DNA of 64,000 nucleotides from Saccharospirillum sp. MSK14-1 (GTDB lineage Bacteria; Pseudomonadota; Gammaproteobacteria; Pseudomonadales; Natronospirillaceae). The notes under the pieces are model-generated. The model searched no databases. It saw nothing but the letters and a program-made list of their open reading frames with translations, and was not told the DNA's origin. How positions within the stretch are numbered: position 1 is the stretch's first letter; the number at the start of each line of letters is the position of its first letter. A program made the position numbers and the translations under genes. This document shows, one piece after another, positions 51,017-60,923 of the stretch. The stretch covers positions 434,001-498,000 of the forward strand of contig NZ_MIES01000026.1 in NCBI RefSeq assembly GCF_003054965.1, written 5' to 3'.

Positions 51017-51030
51017 CTTAATCGTTTAAG
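51017..51030. promoter_or_regulatory. LacI-type operator upstream of aglE
   Basis: CTTAATCGTTTAAG is palindromic with a CG centre except for one base pair. It lies 104 bases before aglE and matches the perfect copy at 52676 in 13 of 14 positions. On the minus strand, GTGACA and TAAGCT around it could be -35 and -10 elements. Such 14-mers are the usual LacI-family operator form. Confidence 0.75.
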
Positions 51031-51159
51031 AACGTTTGTCACCCGCTTTTTAGTCTGATTGTTCATCATCAGCGTTAAACAGCAGAGAACAAACGTACAC
51101 AACGGCAACAACCTTGCTGTGTTTTGAGCCTAGTTGCCGCTAATGAACGCGGACTGAAC

Positions 51160-52635
51160 TCAAACATGCCCCGACTCGCTGGCGGACCAACTCATCAAGG
51201 GGGTTTCCGAACTGCCTTCAATAATGCGAGCGGCGGGTTGTTCGAAGTCGACCTCCAACACCAAACGCTGCTCGCCCTGTGACCACGCTAACCGCAGTCT
51301 AGACGATGATGGCTGATCCAGGTCAAAAGACCCGTCGAACGCTGAATGAGTGTTGCGCAATCGGATCAATTCGAGCAGTTGCTGTACCACGGGACGCTTC
51401 AGTTCGGTGCTCAGTTCATCCGGTTGATAATAGTGGCGGTTGATGTCGCGGCCGACGCTGGTGCGCTGGAGCAGGTCCAGATCGTTGCTGCCGGCGAGCA
51501 GGCCGGTGTAGTACACCTGAGGCACGCCGGGTGCGAAAAACTGCAACGCCCGGGCAATTAAATAATCGACATCGCGTTCGCCCAGAGCGGCGTAATAGGT
51601 GCAGTTCACCTGATACAGGTCGAGGTTGGACGCCGCCGCACCGGTCGCCAGCCGGCTTTCGCCCTGGCTGCGCTCGTGAATGGTTTCCACCAGTTGATCG
51701 ATGGCTTGCGGTGCCAGCAGGCCGGGTTTGTCGCCATCGGCGCCGACGTCCATGACACCGATGCCGTCGTGTGTATCGAGCACGGTAATGCAGTTGCGCG
51801 GTGATATGGCCAGCCAGTTGGCCAGCGGTTTGGCGTCGCCGGTGAACAGCGCGTGCAGGATCAGCGGCGGCAGCGCAAAGTCGTAAACGCGACCCACGCG
51901 TTCGGCGATGTCGATCTGGGTTTGATAGTGGCTGTGAATCTCAACCAGGGTTTCCATGCCGCGCTCGGAGGCTGCGTCGCTCAGACGATGAATAAAGTCG
52001 AACGTCTCAGGCAACATAAAGCAGCGGGTGCCGGCGCGTTTGATGGCGTAGCCAGCGGCATCGAGACGGATCATCGACACCCCGCCGTCACGGAAGCGGT
52101 CAAGAATGGCGGTTAAGTAGCTCCAGCCCGCGTCGGATTCGACATCAATATCGAGTTGCTGCGGGGTAAAGGTGGTCCACAGCAGGCGCTTTTCGCCGCC
52201 GAGGTTGTATGGCGTCCACGGCAGGCTCGGGCGGGGTCGGTAGATCGCTGTCAGTTCGGCTTCTGTTGCGCCATCGGGAAACACCCGGTCGTAAGTCAGA
52301 AATAAGTCGTGCCACTGGCTGTTGCGACCGTTCGCCTGAACATCCAGGAACTGCGGTGAACGACTGGACAGATGGTTGACGATTAAATCGGCCATGACGG
52401 CCGTGTTCTGGCTCAGTTCGCGAACCTTGCTCCAGTCGCCCAGTCGAGGGTCGACACTGAGATGGTCGTCCGGATCAAAGCCCGCGTCACTGCCGTCGAT
52501 GGGGGTATAAAATGGCAGCAAATGGATGCCGCCGAACAGGTTCGCTAGCGGGCCTTGCAAGAGTTTGTGCAGGGCGTTGAGGTCACTGCCGCTGAGGCGG
52601 TCTACGTAGGTAATCAGCTGAACTTGGTTGAGCAT
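51160..52635 (-). CDS. Sucrose phosphorylase, GH13_18
   Basis: A 491-residue cytoplasmic enzyme converting sucrose and phosphate to glucose 1-phosphate and fructose. It starts MLNQVQLITYVDRLSG, as in Bifidobacterium sucrose phosphorylase. Asp 192 (IRLDAAGYA), Glu 232 (VEIHSHYQ) and Asp 290 (LDTHDGIG) fall on the catalytic positions known in that enzyme. Tyr 132 and Arg 135 in IYRPRP and the acceptor-loop LDLYQVN are also kept. That favours sucrose over glucosylglycerol or sucrose 6-phosphate, though relatives with those activities exist. The GTG at 52662 would add nine residues. It lies upstream of aglE with the same operator. Confidence 0.9.
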   Translation of the reverse strand: MLNQVQLITYVDRLSGSDLNALHKLLQGPLANLFGGIHLLPFYTPIDGSDAGFDPDDHLSVDPRLGDWSKVRELSQNTAVMADLIVNHLSSRSPQFLDVQANGRNSQWHDLFLTYDRVFPDGATEAELTAIYRPRPSLPWTPYNLGGEKRLLWTTFTPQQLDIDVESDAGWSYLTAILDRFRDGGVSMIRLDAAGYAIKRAGTRCFMLPETFDFIHRLSDAASERGMETLVEIHSHYQTQIDIAERVGRVYDFALPPLILHALFTGDAKPLANWLAISPRNCITVLDTHDGIGVMDVGADGDKPGLLAPQAIDQLVETIHERSQGESRLATGAAASNLDLYQVNCTYYAALGERDVDYLIARALQFFAPGVPQVYYTGLLAGSNDLDLLQRTSVGRDINRHYYQPDELSTELKRPVVQQLLELIRLRNTHSAFDGSFDLDQPSSSRLRLAWSQGEQRLVLEVDFEQPAARIIEGSSETPLMSWSASESGHV

Positions 52636-52675
52636 GGGCGGGCTTCTGTGGTGAGTCGCCACGAACCTTAGAAAT

Positions 52676-52689
52676 CTTAAACGTTTAAG
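52676..52689. promoter_or_regulatory. Perfect LacI-type operator upstream of sucrose phosphorylase
   Basis: CTTAAACGTTTAAG is a perfect 14-base palindrome with a CG centre, 41 bases upstream of the phosphorylase start at 52635. The near-identical site at 51017 before aglE supports joint control by the nearby LacI protein. Confidence 0.8.
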
Positions 52690-52832
52690 TAAAGCCTAAG
52701 CTGTGGTTAAAGAAGCACAAGCAGTGGTCGAAGAGGGAGATCTTTGACTTAACCGACACAGTGGCCGCTTAACGCTAAGTTTCGGCGCTGAGCTGCCGGT
52801 ACAATGCCGATCCCTTATTGATGGAGGCCGAC

Positions 52833-54248
52833 ATGGTGCGTTGGTTTCTGCCACGGCGCGACGGCGATTTGGTTCGCGAAAAGGCGGTGGTGGCGTTCTG
52901 TTTTCTGGCGGTGCTGGTTGGGCTTTATTCGTTGCTCAAATGGCGCGCGTTCGATGTCACCGGCTTGCAGGTGACGGCGGTCATTTTGATGGCATTGGTG
53001 TTGCCGGTGCCTTGGTTGGTTCGCGCTGGTTTCTCGGTGGTGCTGGGGTCGAACCTGGCCATTGCCGGTATGGCCACTCACGCTTTGTTCTCGGCCTACC
53101 TGTTTGGCGGCATCGATTCGCAGTATCTGCTGTGGCTGGTCACGCTGATCGTGCTGGCTTATATGATGACCAACCCGGTGTGGGGATCGGTCTGGTCGTT
53201 ACTGATGCTGGGCTTTGCCGGCTTCTTTGTATGGCTGAAGCTGAGCGGGCATGAATTTCCCGAACCGCCGCTGTCCGGCAGCGATTTGAACCGCGACATC
53301 GTCGTGGGGTATCTGTTGCCGGTGATGATGATCTGGGTGGGTCAGGCTTATATGCAGCGCATCACGCTTCAGGCCGTGGACGATGCCCGCGCCGCTGAAC
53401 TGGCGGCCAGTGAGCAAAGCGATCGGCTGGAAACGGCCAGCAGTCGTATGAGCCAAGTAGTGGATCGCACTCGTGACGTCAGTACGCGGTTGGTGGATGC
53501 CACCTCGGAGCTGGCGTCGGTGCGCACTCAGGTGAATCTGGAATCGACCGAGCTGAACGACGTCAGCAGTCGTCAGGCCAGCCTCAGCCAGCAGCTGGCA
53601 GACAGCCTGGCGCGGGTGGATGAGATTATGACCGTCAGCGGTCAGACCTTGGCGCAGGTGGGAACGTCTTTGGATGCCACGCGTGAACAGTCCGATCAGA
53701 CCCGGCAACTGGTAGCAGAACTGGTGGCAGAAATGTCGGCCATTAAATCCAGTAACGATCGCATTGAAGAAGCGTCTCAGGCGATCAGTGACATCGCTGC
53801 CCGCACCAACCTCTTGGCATTGAATGCGTCGATTGAAGCGGCGCGCGCGGGTGAGCATGGCCGTGGTTTTGCGGTCGTGGCTGACGAAGTGCGTGCGCTG
53901 TCGCTCAGCTCCGATACGTCGGCGAATGAAATTCGCGACCTGCTGACCGAAAGCGGTGAACGCATTACCCGTGGCATCAGCCAAAGTGAAGACAGCCAGC
54001 AGCGCGTGCAAGCCGTGGCCGATCAGGTGGCGTTGATGCGTGAGCGTTTTGCTGAATTGGAAGAGCAGCTCGGCCGCGTCGCCCGTGAAATGCAGTCGCT
54101 GGCCGCCGGTGGCCATGAGCTGAACGACAGCAGTGCGACGTCTTTAGCGACGGTTGAATCCATGACCGGTCGATTGGCGACTCTGGGTGAAGTGGCGGAT
54201 GCCCTGCAGGAGGCCGCCGAAGAATTGCGTCAGACCACCACCGACTGA
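52833..54248 (+). CDS. Methyl-accepting chemotaxis protein with multi-helix membrane sensor
   Basis: A 471-residue receptor lacking a large periplasmic domain. Six hydrophobic segments in the first 175 residues (for example [18 protein letters not shown] and [15 protein letters not shown]) form a membrane-embedded sensor. A coiled-coil signalling domain follows with [20 protein letters not shown] and [16 protein letters not shown]. The ATG 52833 has GGAGG six bases upstream. The architecture differs from the two other receptors and suggests sensing of a membrane-soluble or energy-related signal. No HAMP domain is obvious. Confidence 0.92.
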   Translation: MVRWFLPRRDGDLVREKAVVAFCFLAVLVGLYSLLKWRAFDVTGLQVTAVILMALVLPVPWLVRAGFSVVLGSNLAIAGMATHALFSAYLFGGIDSQYLLWLVTLIVLAYMMTNPVWGSVWSLLMLGFAGFFVWLKLSGHEFPEPPLSGSDLNRDIVVGYLLPVMMIWVGQAYMQRITLQAVDDARAAELAASEQSDRLETASSRMSQVVDRTRDVSTRLVDATSELASVRTQVNLESTELNDVSSRQASLSQQLADSLARVDEIMTVSGQTLAQVGTSLDATREQSDQTRQLVAELVAEMSAIKSSNDRIEEASQAISDIAARTNLLALNASIEAARAGEHGRGFAVVADEVRALSLSSDTSANEIRDLLTESGERITRGISQSEDSQQRVQAVADQVALMRERFAELEEQLGRVAREMQSLAAGGHELNDSSATSLATVESMTGRLATLGEVADALQEAAEELRQTTTD

Positions 54249-54375
54249 GATGGGCTGCTGCGTTCGCCTGCGTTGCTTGCGTGCCTGACCGCAAACCCGG
54301 ACACTGCTGCACCTCGATTCGTACAACAATCCGTTCGAACCATCGCGTTTGAACCACAATAAAAACGAGGTCACC

Positions 54376-55302
54376 GTGTCCTATCGCGCCATTTTGGTGG
54401 CGGTCGGCTTTGCCGTCCTGGCCAATTTTTTCTGGGCGACCAATGCCATTGTCGGCAAATTGGCCGTTGCCTCTGTCCCTGCGTTTACCTTGTCGCAATT
54501 TCGCTGGTGGCTGGCGCTGTTGTTCATTGCGCCCTTTGGTGTGCCGTTCTTACGACGCCAGTGGTCGTGGTACCGCCTGCATTGGCGCAAGCTGGTGACG
54601 CTGTCGATCCTCAGTGTGACCCTGTACAACAGTTTTCAGTATTGGGCGCTGGAATACACCCAGCCGGTGAACATCGGTGCGCTGACCGCTTTGATGCCGG
54701 TGATGATCTTTATTCTTTCCGGCTGGTTTGGCCAGGGCCGGCTCAGCGCCGGTCAATGGTTGACGGCACTGATTGCCGTGCTGGGTGCGTACCTGGTGCT
54801 TACGCGGGGCCAGGGATTGAGTTTGGATGAACAAAGCTGGCGGGGTGACCTCTTGTTCATTCTCGGCCTGCTTGGCTGGTCCTGCTATTCGGTGTTGTTG
54901 AAATCGGTGCCGACGCACGAGGTGAATGGTCTGGGGTTGCTGACGTTTCTGATCGGCAGTGGCAGCCTGTTTATTGTGCCGTTTTGGCTCAGCGGATGGT
55001 TCACCGGCACCGCCTTAATACCGAGCGGTTCGGCTTGGTGGGCGGTGCTTTATGTGGCGATCTTCCCATCACTGGTGGCGTATTTTTCCTGGATCAAAGC
55101 CGTCAGTCATGGCAACCCCAGTATGGCCGGTTTGATGATGACCACCGCGCCACTGTTTAACGCCTTATTAACCTTGGTCGTTTTGCGGCAGCCGGTTCTG
55201 ACGGTGCAATGGTTGGGCATTGGCTGCGTGGTTATCGGTGTGGCCCTGACACTGCTGCAAGCGGGCCATCGCGCCACAATGCCAAAGGAGTCATTGGAAT
55301 GA
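54376..55302 (+). CDS. EamA/DMT-family exporter (GTG start)
   Basis: A 308-residue, ten-helix drug/metabolite transporter with two EamA repeats (ANFFWATNAIVGKLAVASVP and LLGWSCYSVLLKSVP). Members export amino acids, purines or toxic metabolites; the substrate is not readable here. GTG 54376 has GAGGT five bases upstream; a TTG at 54349 extends the frame without support. The stop overlaps the start of the lysoplasmalogenase gene (ATGA). Confidence 0.88.
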   Translation: MSYRAILVAVGFAVLANFFWATNAIVGKLAVASVPAFTLSQFRWWLALLFIAPFGVPFLRRQWSWYRLHWRKLVTLSILSVTLYNSFQYWALEYTQPVNIGALTALMPVMIFILSGWFGQGRLSAGQWLTALIAVLGAYLVLTRGQGLSLDEQSWRGDLLFILGLLGWSCYSVLLKSVPTHEVNGLGLLTFLIGSGSLFIVPFWLSGWFTGTALIPSGSAWWAVLYVAIFPSLVAYFSWIKAVSHGNPSMAGLMMTTAPLFNALLTLVVLRQPVLTVQWLGIGCVVIGVALTLLQAGHRATMPKESLE

Positions 55303-55934
55303 AGCCGTTTCAATCATCGGCCTATGCAAGCCTGGCGCTGCTCTATTGTTTAGCGATGCTGTGGGTGCCTTTCACCGGTGACGCCGTCATTAAAGCCTTG
55401 CCCATCGTTTATCTTGCCGTGCTGGCCTGGCAAAACGGCGTACTGGGTTTGACGGGGGCGCTGGCCATCAGTGCGGTGGGTGATGTGTTGCTGGCGTTTG
55501 ATCTGTTTGAACTGGGTCTGGCGGCTTTTTTGGTGGCTCAGCTTTGCTACGCCGCGCTCTTTGCCCGTCAATTCGAGTGGCGCGCTGATCGGCTGGCGCC
55601 GGCTTTAATGCTGCTGCTTTGGTGCGCTGCTTTACTGCTGTTGATCGTGCCGGTACTGGGGAATTTGAAGCTGCCGGTCTTCGCGTATTTGCTGGCCATT
55701 GTGTGTATGGGATTGTCGGCGCTGTTTAACCGTCAGTCTTTGTGGCCGGGAGTTGCCGGTGCGGCCTGTTTTATTGTGTCCGATTCGCTGATTGCGTTGG
55801 AGATGTTCACCGTTGCCCTGCCAGCTCATGGCTGGGCCATTATGGTGACTTATTATCTGGCTCAATGGTTACTGACGCAGGCATTGATTCAGTCTGGCAG
55901 GGCGACGCAATCTTCCAGAATGGCTTTTAACTGA
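55299..55934 (+). CDS. Lysoplasmalogenase (YhhN family)
   Basis: A 211-residue, eight-helix membrane protein of the YhhN/TMEM86 family, which hydrolyses the vinyl-ether bond of lysoplasmalogens. Family motifs are ALAISAVGDVLLAFD and ACFIVSDSLIALEMF with the conserved acidic residues. The ATG overlaps the exporter stop. The 3' end overlaps the convergent DUF1415 gene by 46 bases. Confidence 0.9.
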   Translation: MKPFQSSAYASLALLYCLAMLWVPFTGDAVIKALPIVYLAVLAWQNGVLGLTGALAISAVGDVLLAFDLFELGLAAFLVAQLCYAALFARQFEWRADRLAPALMLLLWCAALLLLIVPVLGNLKLPVFAYLLAIVCMGLSALFNRQSLWPGVAGAACFIVSDSLIALEMFTVALPAHGWAIMVTYYLAQWLLTQALIQSGRATQSSRMAFN

Positions 55935-56443
55935 GAGACACCCATGGCTTCCATGCGCTCAATGTTGCGCTGTGGAATGTCGGCCGTATCCGGGTAGCGT
56001 TCGATGGCATTCTCAAGTGACGCTTCGCGTAATACATGCAAGACAGGATAAGGCGAACGGTTGGTGTAATTTTCAGCATCGTCCAGTTCGGTGCCGGCAA
56101 ATTGATAGTCCGGGTGGAACGTTGCGATCTGGAATACTCCTTCCAGATTTTTATATCGCAACAACGCATCGACCTGGTCGAGAAAGTTATTGAAGTCGAA
56201 AAAATCCAGCAGCGCTTGTGGGTGAATCAATAAGGTTGTTTCTATCTCTGGATTATCCTGCAGTCGGTTCAGTTCCGCATCCAGATCGACTAATAAATCG
56301 GCCTCGTCTTTGGCGCTGCAATGCACAAAACGGACGCTGTTTTTAACCAATTCCCGCTTGGCAAATGGGCACAGGTTTTCGCCGACGACGAGACGTTCCA
56401 CCCAGTGGTGAACCGAACGGATGACAGGATCTTGGGTGTTCAT
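55889..56443 (-). CDS. DUF1415 family protein
   Basis: A 184-residue cytoplasmic protein of the DUF1415 family, function unknown. Typical segments are HHWVERLVVGENLCPFAKRE, FQIATFHPDYQFAGTELDDA, ENYTNRSPYPVLHVLREAS and QRNIERMEAMG. The conserved CPFA cysteine and HPDYQF suggest an active or metal site. Its ATG shares a base with the stop of the upstream GGDEF-EAL gene (TGATG), so translation is coupled. Confidence 0.9.
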   Translation of the reverse strand: MNTQDPVIRSVHHWVERLVVGENLCPFAKRELVKNSVRFVHCSAKDEADLLVDLDAELNRLQDNPEIETTLLIHPQALLDFFDFNNFLDQVDALLRYKNLEGVFQIATFHPDYQFAGTELDDAENYTNRSPYPVLHVLREASLENAIERYPDTADIPQRNIERMEAMGVSQLKAILEDCVALPD

Positions 56444-59079
56444 CAGACGGTGGTTTTCTCCGGGCGAGACAGCAGCGTTTCCAGTCGTTGTGGGCGATAA
56501 AAGTGAAAGCCTTGTAATTCATCACAGCCCAAGCCGGTGAGAATTTTGACTTCCTGTTCGGTTTCCACGCCTTCGGCTACCACGCTTAATCCTAAGGTGT
56601 GACCCAAATTAATGATGGCCCGCACCAGCTCCAGATGTTTGCCACCGGCGGTCAGGCTTTGCACAAAGCGCTTATCGATTTTCAACACCGACAGTGGCAA
56701 CGATTGCAGCATGCCAAGATTGGAATAACCGGTGCCAAAATCGTCCATCGCAAAGCGGATTCCCATGGCGGACAGATCGGTCAGAGTGGTCAGGGTGGTT
56801 TCCGATTCTTCCGTCACCGAGTGTTCAGTAATTTCAAACTCTACCCGCTCGGCCGGTACACCGGACATCTGGACTTCGGAGGCCACGTAGCGAACCAGGT
56901 CGGAATGCTCCAACTGTCGCGGTGATAAATTAATGGAGATCACCACGTCCGGTTCCAGCCGATCCAGGTTGGCGGCAAACTGCGACAGGGCTTCACGTAT
57001 CACCCAGTTACCAATATCGACGATCAGGTGGCTGCCTTCGGCCAAAGGAATAAACTCGGCGGGGGAAACAAACCCCAGCACTTCACTTTCCCAGCGCAAC
57101 AAGACTTCGATGCTTGACCAGCGATTGTCGACACTGGAAACCCGGGGTTGTAGCACCAGATGGAACTCGTTGTTGTTGAGGGCATTGGGCAACAAACGCA
57201 TGACTTCCTGTCGCCGGTCGTTTTCCTGGTTCAATTGATCGGAGTAAAACTGATAAAAACCGCGCTCCACTTCTTTGGCTTTTTGCAGCGCCATTTCCGC
57301 TTTTTTGACCAGGCCTTCGTAATCTTGATCGTCTTCGGGGCAGGTGGCGATGCCCAGCGTAGCGGTCAAGCTGATGCGCCGATCATCCATTTCCAACACC
57401 TCCGACACCGACTTCAAAATGGTATCGGCCACAAAGATGGCGTGGCTGGGGTCTTTCAAGTTTTGCAAACAGGCGGCAAAGCGATCGCCTGACAACCGAG
57501 CAATGCTGTCGCTACGACGGGTGCAGCGCGCCAGTCGATCGGTCATCACCTTAAGCACTTCATCGCCAATGAAATGACCGTGGCTGGAATTGACGGCTTT
57601 GAAGTCGTCAAGGTCGATAATAATCAGCGCCAGATGGTTGCCATGACGGCGCGACAAACTGATCGCTTGCTGGACCTGTTTGCTGAAGAAATTACGATTG
57701 GACGCGCCCGTCAGCGAGTCGTAGTACGCCAGTTTTTTCAGCTCGGCTTCGGTCGATTTAATTTCGGTGATGTCACGCACCATGCCAGACATTTCACCAT
57801 CGGCATTGATGGCCAGGCTGTGCTCTACCCAGATTAATGCCTCTTCGGTCATCACCCGATGTTCCAGACGTGTAAAGCCTGCTTCACCGGAGCGGATAAA
57901 GCGCATGTGCGATAAAACGTATTCACGGTCGGGTTCATAAATGTACCCGAGAATCTGTTTTTCGCTCAGGCACTCGCGCTCAGTGCCGAGCATTTCCGCC
58001 AGCGGCGAGGACAGCGAAAACTGCCGGTAATCATCCGTGGTCCAGGAACCCAAGCGACCCAGGCGTTGAGCTTCCAGCAATTCTTTTTCCTGAGCCTTCA
58101 GACGCAAGCGTTCGCGATCGCGGACGCGCATCAGGCGGTGCTGCCAACCGATGATGCCGAATAAGAACCCCCACAACACCAGGCCAACAGCGCGAGCGCC
58201 CCAGGGTGCCCAGGGAGAAGGTTGGAACCCTTGTTCGGGTTCGGCCTGAAATTGCCAATCGAACCCGGAGTGGAAGAAGTGCGCTTGAACCGCCCGTGGG
58301 CCCAATTCATTGCCGGTGAGTAATTCGTGGCTCTGGTCGCCGCGCTTGAGGTTCAGTTGCAAATTAATGCGTGAACCGGCCAGGGCCGCTCTCGACAGCA
58401 ACCGATCGAGCGACAGTACGCCCGACACAATCATCTCTGATCGACCCGGAACGGGCAGGCGATAAATCAACGCCTCATCGCCTTGCAGGGTTTCAATGGG
58501 GCCGACGACCAGCGGCCGTTGTTGTTGCATCACCCACTCAATGGCGGTGCGTTGTTCGGGCACCGTGCGCATGTCCAGACCTTGTATGGCCAGGTTGTGT
58601 TCCGACAGCGGATAGACGTGGGTGATCACCAGGTCGTTTGTGATGGCGATGTTCAGGTAGGTGTAGTTCTGGGTTGGAATCAGATAGGTCAGCCAGCGCA
58701 GGTAAGCGGCTTGGCTGATGTCGTCGGCATTGGCGACCAGCAATGTGACGGCATCCAAGTGGCTGCGATTGACCACCAATTGGCTTTCTACCCGCTTAGC
58801 GATGACATTGAGATCGTCGGCCAGCTCTGCTTGACGGGAACTGATCTGCAGCTCCAGCACCAGGCCTTCCAGCCAGGTGGTCATGGGCACCGCAGGAACC
58901 GCGGCCAGTAATGCCAGCTTCAACAGCATCTGGCCCCGCCGGCCGCGCCAGATCGATACAGCCACGCAAAGCAAAGCCGTCAACGACAGAGCGACGTCGA
59001 CCCACAAGTCCGAGCTGTAAAACGTGCTGCCCAGTAAAACAATGGCGAGGACCAGACTCAGGGCGGGCATGGTCGGCAT
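56443..59079 (-). CDS. CHASE-PAS-GGDEF-EAL cyclic di-GMP protein with degenerate GGDEF site
   Basis: An 878-residue membrane protein. N-terminal helices (about 5-20, 28-44, 52-70) precede a periplasmic CHASE-like sensor (about 75-290) and another helix (296-313). Then come a PAS domain (about 335-440), a GGDEF domain (445-610) and an EAL domain (625-870). The GGDEF loop reads SGDRF (530-534), losing the catalytic fourth residue, so cyclase activity is unlikely. The EAL domain keeps EVLLRW, INLSP, EITEH, DDFGTGYS, LKID and AEGVE, consistent with a phosphodiesterase that may be tuned by GTP at the GGDEF domain. It is coupled to DUF1415. Confidence 0.93.
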   Translation of the reverse strand: MPTMPALSLVLAIVLLGSTFYSSDLWVDVALSLTALLCVAVSIWRGRRGQMLLKLALLAAVPAVPMTTWLEGLVLELQISSRQAELADDLNVIAKRVESQLVVNRSHLDAVTLLVANADDISQAAYLRWLTYLIPTQNYTYLNIAITNDLVITHVYPLSEHNLAIQGLDMRTVPEQRTAIEWVMQQQRPLVVGPIETLQGDEALIYRLPVPGRSEMIVSGVLSLDRLLSRAALAGSRINLQLNLKRGDQSHELLTGNELGPRAVQAHFFHSGFDWQFQAEPEQGFQPSPWAPWGARAVGLVLWGFLFGIIGWQHRLMRVRDRERLRLKAQEKELLEAQRLGRLGSWTTDDYRQFSLSSPLAEMLGTERECLSEKQILGYIYEPDREYVLSHMRFIRSGEAGFTRLEHRVMTEEALIWVEHSLAINADGEMSGMVRDITEIKSTEAELKKLAYYDSLTGASNRNFFSKQVQQAISLSRRHGNHLALIIIDLDDFKAVNSSHGHFIGDEVLKVMTDRLARCTRRSDSIARLSGDRFAACLQNLKDPSHAIFVADTILKSVSEVLEMDDRRISLTATLGIATCPEDDQDYEGLVKKAEMALQKAKEVERGFYQFYSDQLNQENDRRQEVMRLLPNALNNNEFHLVLQPRVSSVDNRWSSIEVLLRWESEVLGFVSPAEFIPLAEGSHLIVDIGNWVIREALSQFAANLDRLEPDVVISINLSPRQLEHSDLVRYVASEVQMSGVPAERVEFEITEHSVTEESETTLTTLTDLSAMGIRFAMDDFGTGYSNLGMLQSLPLSVLKIDKRFVQSLTAGGKHLELVRAIINLGHTLGLSVVAEGVETEQEVKILTGLGCDELQGFHFYRPQRLETLLSRPEKTTV

Positions 59080-59120
59080 CCGATCATGAACATAGTTCCC
59101 TGAGTATAGACAACTGACAA

Positions 59121-59134
59121 CTAGTGACCACTAG
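59121..59134. repeat. Palindrome at the antiporter 3' end
   Basis: CTAGTGACCACTAG (arms CTAGTG and CACTAG, two-base centre) includes the antiporter stop codon. It may act in termination; nothing more can be read from it. Confidence 0.35.
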
Positions 59135-60854
59135 GTAACAACTTCAATCCAACGGTTTCGATGCGGTCGCCAGTCATTTGACGGATAGTGAGCCGAACCG
59201 CGCCAAGACGCGTGCGATCGCCCACCACCGGGTGACGCCCTAAGCGCTGATGCAGCAGGCCGGACACGGTCAGTGAGCGTTCGGTGTCGTCGATGTTGAG
59301 GCCATAGGCGCTGGCCAGGTCAATCAACTGGGCGTCGGGGTGCAACACAAACTCCCCGTAGAAGTTATTGCTGGCGAGCAGACCGCCCTGGGTTTCACTG
59401 GAGAATTGACTGGCAACGTCGTCGACGTCTTCGCTGCGTAACAGCATCCAGACGCGGTCACCGGCCGTCAGTTCAACTTTGCCATCGAGTGGCAATGGCC
59501 GACCTTCGCGCACCAACGCCATCATGGCTGGGTTGATGGGATTGTCTTCGCCGACCCGAAACAGCGGTGACAGCACCGGTGAATCGGGTTCAACGCGGAA
59601 TTCATCGACCTCCAGGGTGATCTGATCACTCGAGACCAGGCGATGCCGCTTAGCCGGCGCCGGCGCCGGCGGAATCAGCACTTTTAACCAGCGCGCCATC
59701 AACGGCACGGTTGAACCCTGCACCAGCAGCGACACCAACACCACGGCAAAGGTCACATTGAAAATGTATTGGGCATTCGACAAGCCGGCCATTACCGGAT
59801 AAACCGCCAGCACAATGGGCACCGCCCCGCGCAGCCCGACCCAGCTGATGTAAAAGCGCTCGCGCCACTGAAAACGAAACGGCAGTAAGCAAAGCATGAC
59901 CGCCAGCGGCCGGGCGATCAAAATCAAAAAGGCGGCGATGGCGCCCGCGGTCGGCGCGAAGTAAAACACTTCATTCGGCGCCACCAGCAAACCAAGAATC
60001 AAAAACATACCGGCCTGAGCCAGCCAGGCCAGACCGTCCATAATCTGCGACACCGGCTCAGATGGCCCGGTACGCGCATTGCCCAGCATCAATCCGACCA
60101 GATAGACCGCCAGATAACCACTGCCACCCAGGCGGTTCACACCGGCAAAGACCACCAGTCCGAACGAGACCACCAACAACGCCTGCAGACCATCGGCCAG
60201 GCGCAGATGCTGCACCAGTCGCACCAGCAGCCAGCCACCGCCGACACCGATCAGCGCGCCCAGCGCAAATTGCTGCGTCAATAATGTCACCAAGGGCAGC
60301 CAGGACAGTTCCGCCTCGCCTTGAATCAGATCGACGATAACAATGACCAGCAGAATCGCCATCGGATCGTTGGCGCCGGACTCCAATTCCAGGGTACCGC
60401 CGACCCGCTCATTCAGGCGTATGCCGGAATTGCGCAACAGATTGAACACCGCCGCGGCATCGGTGGAGCCGACAATGGCACCCAATAACAGGCCAAAGAG
60501 GGGGCTGACGCCCAGCAGCCAGGTGGCGAAAACGCCCAAGGCACTGGCGGTCAGCACCACGCCGACGGTGGCCAATGACAGGGATGGCCAAAAGGCCGCT
60601 CGGAAGGTCGATGTTTTGGTGCGCATGCCGCCGTCGAGCAGAATGATGGCCAGCGCCAGATTGCCGACCAGGAACGCCTGGTCAAAATTATCGAACGGGA
60701 TTCGGCCCAAACCGTCTTCGCCGGCCAGCATGCCAATGGCCAGAAACAGCAACAGAAAGGGCAAGCCAAGACGCACGGTCAGTGTGCTGGCCAGAATGCC
60801 GATCAACACCAGCAGGCCAGCGATCAGTAAAAAGAGGTTGGCATCTAACGGCAC
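59121..60854 (-). CDS. K+/H+ antiporter, CvrA/NhaP2 type
   Basis: A 577-residue CPA1 antiporter for potassium or sodium ions against protons. About twelve helices include GSTDAAAVFNLLRNSG and LELESGANDPMAILLV, the conserved ion-site region. The C-terminal cytoplasmic part carries a TrkA-C-like regulatory domain (ITLEVDEFRVEPDSPVLS, VELTAGDRVWMLLRSEDVDD) and a CorC/HlyC-like end, as in CvrA. It serves cytoplasmic K+ and pH balance under osmotic or alkaline load. Confidence 0.94.
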   Translation of the reverse strand: MPLDANLFLLIAGLLVLIGILASTLTVRLGLPFLLLFLAIGMLAGEDGLGRIPFDNFDQAFLVGNLALAIILLDGGMRTKTSTFRAAFWPSLSLATVGVVLTASALGVFATWLLGVSPLFGLLLGAIVGSTDAAAVFNLLRNSGIRLNERVGGTLELESGANDPMAILLVIVIVDLIQGEAELSWLPLVTLLTQQFALGALIGVGGGWLLVRLVQHLRLADGLQALLVVSFGLVVFAGVNRLGGSGYLAVYLVGLMLGNARTGPSEPVSQIMDGLAWLAQAGMFLILGLLVAPNEVFYFAPTAGAIAAFLILIARPLAVMLCLLPFRFQWRERFYISWVGLRGAVPIVLAVYPVMAGLSNAQYIFNVTFAVVLVSLLVQGSTVPLMARWLKVLIPPAPAPAKRHRLVSSDQITLEVDEFRVEPDSPVLSPLFRVGEDNPINPAMMALVREGRPLPLDGKVELTAGDRVWMLLRSEDVDDVASQFSSETQGGLLASNNFYGEFVLHPDAQLIDLASAYGLNIDDTERSLTVSGLLHQRLGRHPVVGDRTRLGAVRLTIRQMTGDRIETVGLKLLPSGH

Positions 60855-60923
60855 GCGCTAATCCTTAATCATGTCAGCGTTCAGCATACCGCAAAGGCGG
60901 GCGGTGACGCAGTGATGCGACGC

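Noticed and set aside
53199-54116. A 305-codon minus-strand open frame
   Set aside because: It is antisense to the chemoreceptor signalling domain, whose conserved tip is unambiguous.
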